Assembly: GCF_000189635.1 (NCBI RefSeq)
Contig: NW_002476434.1
Location: 868,001 to 932,000, forward strand
Direction: 5' to 3'
DNA from: Tetrahymena thermophila SB210
Lineage: Eukaryota; Ciliophora; Oligohymenophorea; Hymenostomatida; Tetrahymenidae
DNA: 64,000 bases
A program made the position numbers and the translations under genes. The notes beneath the pieces are model-generated. The model saw only the letters and a list, made by a program, of their open reading frames with translations, did not search any database and was not told the DNA's origin. Position 1 is the stretch's first letter. Every line of letters starts with the position of its first letter. Below are positions 52,431-64,000 of the stretch, one piece after another.

Positions 52431-53627
52431 TAAACATTCACAATTTTTAATTTTTTATTAATAAACAATCAAATTAACTAACTAACTAACAAACAATCAA
52501 TAAAAAATTAGCATATATTTAAATTGTAAATTATTGAAATATTAATACTATAATTACTACTATATATAATAATATAATAAAAATTTAAATATAAAAATTG
52601 TCTTTTCTATATAAAAATTTTCTATTCTTGTCCAATCCTTTTCACATATTGAACTTTGTTCTATTTATTAATATTTATTTATACACTTTTAAAAATAAAT
52701 TTATAAATAATGAAAAATAAAATTAATTATTTGATGTTTAAATAATTGTAATAAATATTTAAAAAATGATGTATCTATTATTAAAGTTTCTACTTATTCA
52801 TGATATTTTGGAAAATATTTAAATATGGAGCATAAACTCATAAATTAAAGAGCCTTAATTTAACAAAAAGCAAAACACATATTATGTTTGAATTATTAAT
52901 CATTTAAATGTAAATAATTTAAAATAATTCAAAATTTTTTAAATATTTTTTTCACTATGAAATATTTTAAAAAATAACTAATTATTAAAAATAGCAATAT
53001 ATATAATATATATTAAATAAGAATTAAAAGTTCAATTAAATACAGAGAGTACCCATTTATTCAATAAATAAATAAAATAATAAATAAATAAATAAATAAG
53101 TAAATAAGTATTGGTATTTTAATACAATATTATTTTAAAGTAATTTATCATAATAATTATGATGAGGTTTTTATAAAGAAAAAGACAAAACATTTTGCAA
53201 ATTTTTATAATATGAAGAAAATATAAAATTGATAAATTTAAAATTAAAATATTACTAAAAATGCAGATATTACTTGTGCAATAAATAAGTATTCATTTTA
53301 TATAAAAGAATTTTTTCAGGTAATAATTATTATAATAAATTTGAAGAGGTTTTAATCAAGAAGTATAAATCAATTTTTTTAACTGAAGGCATTATAAATC
53401 TTATAAAATATATAATAAGGAAGATTTAATTTATTTATAATATGTTTACTATTTATATATTTCATATGTTAATTAAATGTCTTTAGATAAATGCTAAACA
53501 AAATTTAGTGTAAAATCTACGTTATTGATCAAAATTTTTTTACAGTATAACTTTTGTTAAAAAACAGATCAAATAAATTACATAAAGTGTTAATAAACTA
53601 ATACTAAACAAAAATAAAGAAGAAAAA
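52431..53627. other. AT-rich spacer with AAAT microsatellite
   Basis: No coding frame is visible. An AAAT/AAGT tandem run sits at about 53062-53110, and a short ACTA/ACAA repeat near 52470-52500. Confidence 0.6.
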
Positions 53628-55799
53628 ATGGCTACTAGATTTTATAAAAGTATTTATAAATGCTTTTTATCATTAGAAGATTATGACATTTTTGGTATCC
53701 CTATTTCAGTTAAGTTAGAAGGCAAAGAGAAACACTAGTCATTTATGGGCTTTGCAGCTACACTTTCAATACTTATTGCAATATTTTTTCAACTATTTTC
53801 AGATTTATCCTTTTTATTTTAGTACGATATCTCTTTTTAGGAAAATATAGTTTAAGCACCAGGCTCATACGTCATTGACCCTTAGAATTTTGTTTTAGCT
53901 TTAGGAATATAAAATAATTAAAATGAGTTTATCTTTGATGAAGGCTTATTTTAAATTTCAGCTGAATATAATACTTAATAGTAAATATTAAACAGCACAA
54001 CAAGCTATTATGAAGATGTGAAATAAAGCAATTAAATTGATTTAGTTTAGTGTACAAATTTACACTTTTAGCATTACAATATGACTAGCTATATTGGTTT
54101 GTAGGGAATGCAAAAGTTGTTTTGTTTACCTTTAAATGAGTAAATTTAATTAGAAGGCTAACAAGGAGCAAATATATTTAAGTGGCTAACATTTAAAGTT
54201 AAAATTTGTGATAGTTCTACTTCTTAAAATTGCTAAGAAATAGAAGAAATAAATAAATAACTAAATGGAGGACGTTTATTAATTTACTTTATGAACTACT
54301 ATTTAGATTTAAATAACAGTAAATCAGCTTTTAAACCAAATCCATAATATTTAGCTTATAAAACTTCCAGTTAAGCTTAAAAAGACATTAATATATAATT
54401 TAGGAAAACCCTTATACAAACTGATAATGGGATATTTATCCCTAATTAAATGATGGAGGAATAACTTATCTACAGCTAAGATAATTATTAAATATAACAC
54501 TATATTTAAAATAATAACAATTATAATTCCAATACAGAAAATATCTTTTAAATTGATATAACACTAGAAAAAAATAAAGAATCTTTATACTCTAGAAGTT
54601 ACACAAGATTGATAACTCATTTTTCTAAATTAGGTGGGTTATTTAACTTTCTTTACTCAATTGGTATCCTTTTATGTTACCCATTTTCTAATATGTTATT
54701 CAGATAAAAACTCTTAAATTCTATTTTTTCCTTTTAGAATAAAGAGTAACTAGAGATAAATGGTCTTTTCAATAATTAATAATTAATTGAATAACCCACG
54801 CCAACACAAAAAATATTAGCAAATACTCCACATGCAAGCAGCATTGATTTTAAGATATCGAGAAAAAATACTTTTAATGATTCTCAAGGTAATTCCATAA
54901 AATAGGCAAACACATTTTCATAACATTGCTCGGGTAGTACTGTGAACCACTATGCTAATAATATGTAAGAAGATGTTAGCACTTAAGCACAACATTTAAA
55001 ACTTAAAATCCCCTCTATAGATTAAGTGAGCTTTTAATAATCAACATTAAAAAAAAGAAACTCTTAAAAAAAAGTTACTATTATCAATATAAATGATTTT
55101 AAAAAAAATATTCTTTCTAAAAGAAAAACTTTATTTAAGTCGAGCGATTATATAAATCAAAAAATTATATCTTCCTTCTTCAATACTACATACAATTAAT
55201 TTAGAGTACGTTTTACAGATATTTTTATGAGCTACTTTTGTAAAAGGAGAGCAAAATCACAAATGATCAGTTATGGGATGCAAAAGCTCGATTATCATCT
55301 AGATATTAACACTATTATTACTAAATTGCTTGAATTAGAGAAACTTAAAAGATTACTTCTAGATAGAGATTAAATTAAGTTGTTTGAATTTATACCTAAA
55401 CCAATCATTCATGAAGAGTAGTTTGATAGAGATACAATGACTGGAATAACAGAACATTAAAGCTTTGCTATTTCAAATACAGGTATACTTTACGAAGATA
55501 AAAGAAATGTCGCTTAAAAGGCTAAAGACGCTGAAGAAGCTTATCATAGAATAACAAATTAAAACAAACTATCAGATCTACCAATAAATAGAAAATTATT
55601 ATAATTGATTGATCCAAGAATTTCAAGCTAATTTTAGTAAAATATATTTACTAAAAACTATGAAAGCTTCACTACATCAAATTTTGAGATCAATAAAGAG
55701 CTAAGTAAAGATAGTAGTAAAGATTAGAACTCATCACCAAATTAAAAATTAAGAAGTAACTTCTTCTCAATCAATTTTAATGACTCAATAAAAGATTGA
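53628..55799 (+). CDS. two-transmembrane protein of a ciliate family, 723 aa
   Basis: This is one open frame of 724 codons from ATG 53628 (MATRFYKSIYK) to TGA 55797-55799. The layout is clear. A short cytosolic N-terminus carries the motif DIFGIPISVKLEGKEKH, followed by a first membrane helix at about residues 40-64 (FMGFAATLSILIAIFF). A large loop of about 270 residues has several Cys and possible N-glycosylation sites, and is probably outside the cytosol. A second helix sits at about 336-357 (GGLFNFLYSIGILLCYPF). The cytosolic tail of about 365 residues is rich in Ser, Thr, Lys and Gln and holds a conserved-looking helical block (YHLDINTIITKLLELEKLKRLLLDRDQ). The FGxPISL start and two-helix layout fit an expanded ciliate family of putative transmembrane proteins; no biochemical role is known to me. 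No intron is needed. Confidence 0.8.
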
Positions 55800-57380
55800 A
55801 TTTTCTCAAAAAAATATATTTAATATCTCAATTATACTTAAAATATTTAATTATATTTTATATACTGTTTTTTCTAATAAATTACTCTAAATTATCAATA
55901 AATTTTGCTTCTAATAAGATTTTAGATGTCCTAAATATTTCATAAAAAATTAAAAATTAATACTGCAATTAGCAATATGATTAATCATGGTATTGATTTT
56001 TTTTATTCAATTGCAAATAAAGAAAGACATTTCTATTATTAAACTTTTATCCAAATAAAAACTAATAAATTAATTATTTTTTGCTTTATACTATTTGCCT
56101 TTCCTGAAACTCTCTAGAATTATTTCTACCATTCCTCTTTTACTGTGTACTTTTGCATTAGTTTCATAATTAAATATATTTAATCTTCTTTCTTAAATGA
56201 TTCATTATTTATTTATTAGCAAAAATATGATTGATTATTTGAAGTTGCAAGCCAAAAGAAATAAACTTAAAAAAATAATTAAATTATATTTATAAAAATA
56301 TTTCGTTATGATTCTTTCATAATTATGTATCTATCTTAGTATTTAGAATAAGTATAATTTATCAAAGTAAGCTAAATAATTAAATTAGTTAAGAAAAAAA
56401 TTAGAATAAGCGGGTTTTGGTTTACAAATTTTTACTAGTTAAGCTGGATAATCAATAAAGTTTTAATTTATTAATTTTTTATAAGTGAAACTAAATAATT
56501 AATTTGAAATTTGTGTGATTATGAATTTCTTAAATTTAAGTGCTAAATTTATGATTAATTTTTTTAAAGTATAAATTAATTTTTAAGATTAGATATAATT
56601 TAGCATGAAAATAAGTATTTAGGAAAAATAAATTAATTTACTAATAATTATTTATTTATTCTTTCTTTTTCTATTTAATCTTCTTTGATTAAAATTATAT
56701 TTGGTATAGCAATTATATATAGACTTTTAATTTTTTCAAAATACATTAAATTCGATGATGACAAATGAAATTTAAAAGTACTGTAAAATTTTTTATATAT
56801 TTTAGTTATGATGAATTACCACTAAAATATGTTGTTCACTCAATCTTAAAAAATAAAAGCAGAATGCGCTGAGCTAAATAAAATATATAATTATACTTCT
56901 TATTTTTTTCAGCTATTTGGGATTTTTGCTAAAATTAAAGATAGTAAGTAATATTTTAACTCAATTAATTAATGATTACCACACAATATTAATGTAAGAT
57001 CCCAAAATTATAGTGAAAATAAAACAGAGATAGTTTGTTGCGCTATAATATATGTAATAATTATGTTAAAAAAATTAATTAGAACAATCTTACAATCATA
57101 AAATAATAGTAATACAAGACAATATGCCATAAAATTGAGTGATAGAAACTTAATAAATAAAAGCATGATCAATAATACAAATTTAAAACTTTTAATTAAG
57201 TTTTTTTTAAAAATAATCACATTGAATTTAACAAAGTAAGGATATTAAATACATTTCTCTGTCAAAAAAATTAATCTGTAACTCGCTTCACTCCCAAATC
57301 AGAAATCTCGATTTATTTTTTCCAAAATATTTATAATTAATAACACAAAATAAAAACTTAATAATCAATCAATCAAGATA
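55800..57380. other. AT-rich spacer
   Basis: No sustained reading frame, RNA motif or repeat is visible. It should include the 3' end signals of the two-TM gene and the promoter of the next plus-strand gene. Confidence 0.6.
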
Positions 57381-59823
57381 ATGATTTCTCATAACTTTGT
57401 GCGTGGTAATCCTTTTGAAAATGCCAAGTTACAAAAAAATCTCCGCTTGAAAGATGAGACTCATAACTTGGTTGAATAAAGACTATCCAGCTCACCTTTT
57501 AGTAGAAATTAAAATTCTTCATCTACTTATTAACCTTCTTAATCAACTATTGAAAGCAAATCGTATATCATCTTAGATAATAATCAAAATAAACATCTTT
57601 CTGATGATAGAAAATTACAATAAAAGCATGCGCTACAAGCAAATAATACTAGTAATTTAAGCTTCTTTGCATCGGAGGAACAATAGAACTTAACTGAGAA
57701 GAGCATGTTTTAAAATATTGAGATTTAAAAGTAGGTAGAAAACACAAAATCTGTTGAATAACTTTCATATAGAAGATGTTATACACCAAATTTACTGAGA
57801 AGTACAAAATAATATGAGGATTGTTAATAAAATTCTCAATTTTAATTTAATGATGCTGGAAATTTATCAAGCAATTAAAACGTTAACTATATCAGCAACA
57901 ACCAACATCCAGAGTTTATGTATTAGATTAAAAATAGAAGAATATCTAAAAGGCATTAAGATAACTAAATTCAATAAAAAATAGACATTAAAAAATAAGA
58001 TATTTAATGGATTTTATAAGAGGACAAGAAAACAATTAATCATTTAATAGAGAATTCTGGCCTTAAAAATGGAAATGTAATTGCATCTAATCAAATAAAT
58101 GGATAAGATTTATAGTACCTTTTGTAAAATAATTACAAAAACGTTCAAAAAAGTAAGTTCTAAGAAACAGGTGAGTAGTAATAGTAAGGTAATTCATCTT
58201 CTGATACCAAAAGAAAATCCTTGAATAATAAATTTGACTGGAAAAAAAGACTTGTTTCTGATATAAATGAATAAATTAGTTAAACAGAGTGCATTTAAAA
58301 TGAAAATTTAAATAAAATTCAATTAAATAAATTGATACCATTAAAGATTAAATGTAAAACTGAAGGCCCTTCTAAGAGAAATTCTAAAGAAGAAGAATAC
58401 AGCAAAGAATTAATCTAGTAGTAGAGCAATCATAAAGTTTTTAACTTGTTAGATAGCATAGAGCCTACATCAGTGCAAAAATAAGATGATAAGCCCTCTT
58501 TACCAGAAGTAATTAAAAATTGTGGTAAAGAAATAGCACCACATCCTAGGAATTTCCCCACTCATATATTTTCAGATAAAATTAATTATTTTGATTTACT
58601 AAAGAAGTTATCCTAAAATTGCAAAAAATCTGAAATTAGATCAATCTCTACAAATCCCAAATCTAAATAAGACCACAATATTTTTGCTCATGAAAGTCCT
58701 TAGAAGCAGAAATCTTGTACAAGAAAGTAGATTCAAATGGCAAATCAAAGCCCTATTTAACTTCCAAAAGATACCTAAGATATTTCAGATAATTAATTCA
58801 ACAATTAAGATTCTTCAGACTAGGATATAGTTTAAGATTTGTTAAATGTAACTTTGAAGCCTAAGCAAATTCAAATAAATAAGGGAATGTTTAATTCAAT
58901 TAAATTTTATGGAAGGTTAAGCTCAGTAAGAAGAAATAAATCAAAGGTATTTATTCATTTATTTGTTAAAATTGATTTTTCTCTTTTTAATCATTTATTC
59001 CTCTCTTTTTTCTGTTAAAATGATTGATTATAATTGATTTATTGATAATTTTAAATTTTTCATAGAACCATTTTAAAATTTACATTTAATAAAATAGGAA
59101 AATGCAAGAAAAATTTAAGAGATCAACCTGTTGCAGAAGTAAAACTAAAAATATATCTAAGATACCTTCTATCATCATTAATAATAATAATAATAATTAA
59201 ATAGATCTGTCAATTATTTTGATAATAGATAAATTTTCAATTAAGATATTTTACATTAGAACCTTAATCATCATGACTAACTTAATTAGATATAAAATCA
59301 CTTGAAATTAGATTCAAACTAAAAAAAAGTAAGTGTCTTATCATCTGTTAATTCTTTAGAGCTTGAGCCCGTGTAGCAGTTCTCAGAAGATTTTCTGTAG
59401 AGCTTTATAGAGAAGTAGAATAAAATAAATACATTCTATACTCGCTTTAATTAGAAAAAGTAAAAAGATTCTCCTCTAAAAAGTGTAAGAGGAAATCAAA
59501 GTATATATAAAGCAGAGTCCCCAATAAAAATTAATTCAATTAGTCCTCAAAAAAATGCATCTAGTCCTAATAAAAATAAATCTTTTGTAAATAATAACCA
59601 CAATTCTAAAAAAGATTAAAATACTAAACTACTTACTCCTCTTATCTAACCATGTTACAAACCAGTGGAAGCAAATAAATACAATCAAATATATTCTAAA
59701 ATGCTTTAAAGCAAAAAAGAATAAGATATCATGCCATGGGATTACTCTTAAAGAGATAGTCATTTGCATGACATTGATTAATATTTAAATTTAATAGAAA
59801 AAACAGGAATCATTCAAGGATGA
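57381..59823 (+). CDS. unknown Ser/Asn/Gln-rich protein, 763 aa
   Basis: Exon 1 is 57381-58946 (522 codons, MISHNFVRGNPF). A 151-bp GT...AG intron follows, then exon 2, 59098-59823 (242 codons to TGA). Both exons keep frame exactly, which supports the model. The product is hydrophilic, basic and rich in Ser, Asn, Gln and Lys. It has many SP and TP dipeptides (SSSPFSRN, YTPNLLRS, ESPIKINSISP, LLTPLIQP) that look like proline-directed kinase sites. A five-Gln run encoded by TAA triplets lies near 59185. One central block (EIAPHPRNFPTHIFSDKI) and the C-terminal NKYNQIYSKMLQSKK are the least biased parts. There is no membrane segment and I recognise no domain. A cytoskeletal or regulatory role is possible but not shown. 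Confidence 0.8.
58947..59097 (+). other. intron of the unknown Ser/Asn/Gln-rich gene
   Basis: AT-rich GT...AG intron in phase 0. It joins ..RRNKSK to ENARKIQE.. and removes several TGA codons. Confidence 0.85.
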
Positions 59824-60968
59824 CCATGAATAAGCATATAAATCAATAATAATTTAAATATATAAAAAAAATTCAGGCAAAAAAACATAATTTAATTTAA
59901 TATCTTTTGATTATTAAATAAAGATAATTGCTTTCGAATGATGGATTAATAATTATGGTCTTTAATTTTAACAAATAATTAATACTATTTATATTTAATT
60001 ACTCTTACTACTTAATACGCTTGTTAAAATCTATATAATAAATTATAACATTTGTATATTATATTACTTTATATGACTAACTAAACTTTTATTTATCTTG
60101 TTATTACTCTAAATTTCATTTATCTTTAAATATTCAATTTTAGTAAAAATACAATAAATAATTACAAACTTAATTTGATTAAGTTGTTACAGTTTAGTAA
60201 AAAAATCTTGATATTTCAGCTAAATACAAAAAATAAATAGAAAACTTGATTTTATAAGCTCAATCAATACTTTTAATTGAAAAATACAAATGTTAATCTT
60301 GTTATTTATTATTTGAAAAATCATAAAAATATATTGAATTTCGATACAAAAGCAGATACATTTTTATTAATAAATTTCGAATATATTTAATATGCAAAAA
60401 ACTCTCTAATTTTACCTAATTTCGAACAATAAAATAGAAAGTTAAATTTTAAATTTGAAACTTTTGGTCTTATTAATTTTATAAGAAATGAAAACTTTAT
60501 TAAATTAAATTAAAAAATGTAAACAAAATATTACTTTTAAGTATTTTTCATAAAAATTTTGAAAAAATTATTTATTTTTTTTATTTTTTAATTTTTATTT
60601 TTAGATTTTTATAATATTTTTTAATTTACTTTTTATGGAAGTTAATTAGAAAGATAAAATTACAAAAAAAATTTAATAAAATAAATATTTTTTTAATAGT
60701 TTTATGAATGATAATAAAATATTTTAAACATATAAAGCAATTATTTAAGATTTAATTCAAAATTAATAAATAATAACTAACCAATTTAATGATTAGTAAT
60801 TAAATAATCGAAAGAAGTTATTATTTTTTAAATATATTTTATAGTAATTAGTATAATTTGATTAATTTAATTATTATTTATATTTAAGGATTTTTTTATT
60901 TTATGATTTACATTTTTTTATTTTATCTGAATGTTTAAAAGATTGACTTTATTACATTAGTTTTATTC
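59824..60968. other. AT-rich spacer between convergent genes
   Basis: Extremely AT-rich, with no coding frame, RNA motif or structured repeat that I can support. Confidence 0.6.
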
Positions 60969-63650
60969 TCAAGAGTAATTCGATAGATCGTGCAATGAAT
61001 ATTTTTTGTAAGGATGGAATATATTTGGGTTATAATTATGATTATTAGGATTGGTTAAGCTACCGTTGTATAATGCTGGATTTTAGAAAACGTTATTTCC
61101 GTCATCACTTCCATTAAGATTTAGCTAAAGTTAGTTATTCTAGTTTAGTAATCTTTTTCTGTTATTCATATCAACAAAGAAACTGTCTTATCGACTACGA
61201 TCTCTGCTTCTAAAACTTTCCAGAGTAAAACTGTTATTCATTTGGGTGTTTGAAATTGCAATTTAGTTGCTACGAGTAACTTTCATGCTTAGTGCATTTT
61301 CAAGACTTTCTGGACGATGTCTAGATTAATTTGGCTCAACTTGAATCAGACTGCTCGGTGTTCTTATTGGCATTGATTAATTGAAATTATCATTTGGTAT
61401 TGTACTAAAATTAGATGGTATTATTATTGGAGTGTTCAAGTTGATCATACTTTAAATAGCACTAGGTATATTATTTGAGTTACTATTTAGGTAAATCTGG
61501 TTTTGCTAGTTACTTCCTTGATTCTAGTTTATCATATTTTACTGCTTTTCGTTTAAGTTTTGCAAATACAAAGCACTATCAGGAGATAATAACAAATTTG
61601 AGCTTTTAGAATTTTTAGAGAAGTGATAAATTTCATTTCTTGTATATTTATAGCACGATAAACCTATAAATTCTTCTTCTTCTGGTACATCTTCCTCTCT
61701 AAAATCTCTATGAATGGATGCACGAAATCTTTATTTTAAATTACGAATTGCCAAAATATCTGTATACATTTCATAAATTATTCTTGTTCCCGTCTCTTGC
61801 TCACTATAAATTTTAGGAAAATATGGACCTAATTTAGCTATAATTTTTTAGTTAACCTTCATTCCTATACCTAAGCCTTTTTACTTGCTTTAAGGGTTGG
61901 CTGTTGTTATATTTTAAAAATAATTAGAAAAGCTGCTAAGTTTTCTTAACTATTTTTAATGGTTTTAAGACTTTTTCCTAAGAGAAACAACTTAGATGTG
62001 ACCATTATGACTTGAATTATTCAAATTATTATTATTGTTATATTATTCGTCAGCAATTATATTATCATTTACTCCAGGCCCACTATCCATAATTTCGAAT
62101 CTGAATGTCTTGAAACCTAAGTTCATGTAAGGCTTTACAGTTAAAGAAATATATCCCTTCTAAACACAATCGAGAGCATTTTGAAGGTAGTTAAATAAGA
62201 CTTGCTTAATTCTACGCTAATCTTGAATCATTTAATAATCTTCCCCAAGCAAATCTGAGAAAAAAAACATCACTTTTTTCTGTTTACATTTCTCAAACAT
62301 AACATCGCTCACTTCATTAAGCAATTTTCTTAAGGAAAAGTTTCTAATTTTCGTATTACCCATTGTGGAGTTATTTAATAGATTTTGTGGCGTATTTTGA
62401 CCAACACCCATTTTAGGATTGCTATTATTTTTATTATTTAAGTTACTGTTTGGTTAGTTATTGTTTGTTTAGCTACTGCTTGGATTCCCATGAAAACTAT
62501 ATTATCCATTCTCAATGATTTGGAGTTCGTTTTCAATACTATTTTAAGGAGACAACTGCTGATAAAATGAATCTTTTTTTTTAGGTTTGCCTGAATTTAG
62601 CTCTTTTTTATTGGTATTATTTTCTTTAACTTGCTCTTTTTCTTTACTAGAAATGCCTTTTTCAAAAACAAAATCAAGGATATTATGGATTCCTGTAAAT
62701 ATACTCATCAAGGAATATTTTAGGTCATAATATAAGTTGCTTTAACTTAAAGGGATAGCTACTTGTCCTATCTCAGTAGAAAGTCTGACTATTCTATCCT
62801 AAAAAAAGTACAAAGTATCTTTAAAGAGTTCACGATATTACTTTCTTGTAACTTTAAGCATCTTGATAACTTCTTATTCTTGGTTGTTCTCAACATTTAT
62901 GAGCAAAAGTGGTTCATTTACTGAAAATTGAAAAACTTATATTTTATATTAACATTTTGTGAAGGGTTTATTTTCCCAATCTTCGCAGTAATATCCTTTA
63001 AGTATTTCAACAAATCTAAATAATTTTTATAAAATAAATAAAACTAAACAAATGATAACAAAAGAAAATATATACTTTTATCCTTAATCATATTTTACAG
63101 AGGGTCTCTTCTTCACGATACTTCTTGATGTTACCATTTTTTTAATAGAGGGATTTTTATCAACCTTTGAAGGAGAATTAGAGTCTAAATCATCAAAAGG
63201 ACTTTCGTGCTCTTGCAAAGATTTTAAGTCGTTATTAAAATTATTATTGTTATTTATTTTCTTAGTTTATTAAATTAATGGTTTAATATTCATGTCTTAT
63301 CTTACTTTAATTTCTTTAGCTATTGCATGATGTTTTTCTAATATAAAATCTCTGAGAGTTTTTTTGGAGTTTGGGATATCCAACCTTATTTTTTACATGA
63401 ATTGATTAAACGACTCATCATTTTAAATCTTGAAATTCTACTAGGCTTCTTAATTAGAAGCATTTAAACTAATTTCGCCTGTTATGGAATTATATTTAGA
63501 AATAATAATGTTAATTGGTAGAACTTCGTCAACGATAACATTCCATTAATCCTTCTACTTTAAATTCAAAAAAGTTTCTCTCCTAAGTTTTTCATTCTTA
63601 AACAAGTTGAATATCGATAAGACACCTGTAAAATAAAAAAATATCTTTTA
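60969..63650 (-). CDS. degenerate histidine-kinase-like protein, 5' end incomplete
   Basis: The stop is TGA at 60971-60969. Reading upwards, an Asn/Gln-rich C-terminal tail of about 300 residues is preceded by an HATPase domain. Its G2 box is KGLGIGMKV (about 61880), its G1 box DSGPGV (about 62085) and its N-box LFNYLQNALD (about 62180). Upstream is a dimerisation-like segment, LYYDLKYSLMSIFTGIHNIL (62684-62740). In it the phosphoacceptor His that normally precedes (E/D)(I/L)(R/K) is Tyr (codon 62729-62727). Two short introns follow at about 62920-62955 and 63010-63077. Further upstream, VDEVLPINIIISKYN is compatible with a PAS-type sensor. The frame stays open through a hydrophobic stretch up to about 63780, but no ATG is found. 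The true start therefore lies in an exon further right, probably beyond the window. No receiver domain is present. Signalling by phosphotransfer from this chain seems unlikely. Confidence 0.8.
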
Positions 63651-64000
63651 AGATAGTAAAGATGAGCTCAAGTCAAAATAAAATATTAGTTATCTTTGAA
63701 TTTTCTAGTAACCAAAATTAATTAAATTGATTAAAATCACCACAACCACTTTTTATTACTAATTAAATACTTTTCATAAATAGTCTGTCTAATTAATTAT
63801 TTTTCTTCGATTATATTATTCTATTTAGATATTAATGAATTATTACTTTTTTTATTACAAAATTTACAATCTATTTTTTTGATTTTTTAAGTAATATGTC
63901 TTGTCTTACAATACATTTTTAATTATTACAAAGCCAAATTATAAAATAGTAAGCTAAATTATGTTATGAATCTTCATATAAAAGATCTTTTTTTCAGTCT
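63651..64000. other. right edge: probable intron or 5' exon of the histidine-kinase-like gene
   Basis: On the minus strand an acceptor-like TTTTACAG precedes GTGTCTTATCG at about 63628. The frame nevertheless stays open to a TGA at about 63782, through a Val/Ile/Leu-rich stretch that could be a membrane helix. I cannot choose between intron and coding, and the gene start is not visible. Confidence 0.35.

Noticed and set aside
1-64000. tRNA genes, rRNA, telomeric C4A2/G4T2 tracts, chromosome breakage sequence, CRISPR arrays, transposase genes
   Set aside because: I looked for the GGTTCGAATCC-type T-loop, telomere repeats, the TAAACCAACCTCTTT-type breakage motif, spaced repeats and transposase motifs, and saw none. 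A covariance-model scan would be decisive for tRNA.

Overview
The window looks like macronuclear-type DNA of an oligohymenophorean ciliate, most likely Tetrahymena or a close relative. It is very AT-rich. Every convincing protein runs through many in-frame TAA and TAG codons and ends only at TGA, so TAA and TAG read as glutamine. Under the standard code almost no gene is visible. Introns are AT-rich, begin GT and end AG, and run from about 45 to several hundred bases. Genes are separated by about 0.5 to 3 kb of A+T-rich sequence. All translations described here use TAA/TAG = Gln.

Layout, left to right. A minus-strand Gln/Asn-rich protein of unknown function (574-3159). A large plus-strand hybrid histidine kinase with kinase core and receiver domain (6023-11994). 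A minus-strand protein with an N-terminal pseudokinase domain (13433-17482). A small plus-strand RPYN-repeat, prion-like protein flanked on both sides by tandemly duplicated DNA (18490-19596). A minus-strand SRAP/HMCES-like protein (20376-21280). A minus-strand ZnF-UBP protein (22174-23149). A possible small coiled-coil gene (25475-26032). A TRPC4AP/TRUSS-like gene (26174-29266). An unknown low-complexity protein (29774-32086). A Piezo mechanosensitive channel gene with about twenty introns (33315-45141). A TBC-TLDc protein (45779-48518). A leucine-rich-repeat protein split into many small exons (50209-52430). A two-transmembrane protein (53628-55799). An unknown Ser/Asn/Gln-rich protein (57381-59823). 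The 3' part of a second histidine-kinase-like gene, on the minus strand, running off the right edge (60969 to about 63650 or beyond).

There is no operon-like organisation. Genes sit on both strands with their own spacers, as is normal for ciliate nuclear genomes. Recognisable functions fall into signalling (two histidine-kinase-type proteins, a pseudokinase), mechanosensation (Piezo), ubiquitin-linked adaptors (ZnF-UBP, TRPC4AP-like), membrane traffic (TBC-TLDc) and DNA-damage tolerance (SRAP). No tRNA, rRNA, CRISPR array, transposase, telomeric C4A2 tract or chromosome-breakage sequence was seen.

The most unusual observations are three enzyme-family members whose key catalytic residue appears lost: SRAP Cys2 to Val, histidine-kinase His to Tyr, and kinase HRD/DFG motifs destroyed. 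A TRPC4AP-like gene also lies about 4 kb upstream of the Piezo gene. I found no clearly new multi-gene system.
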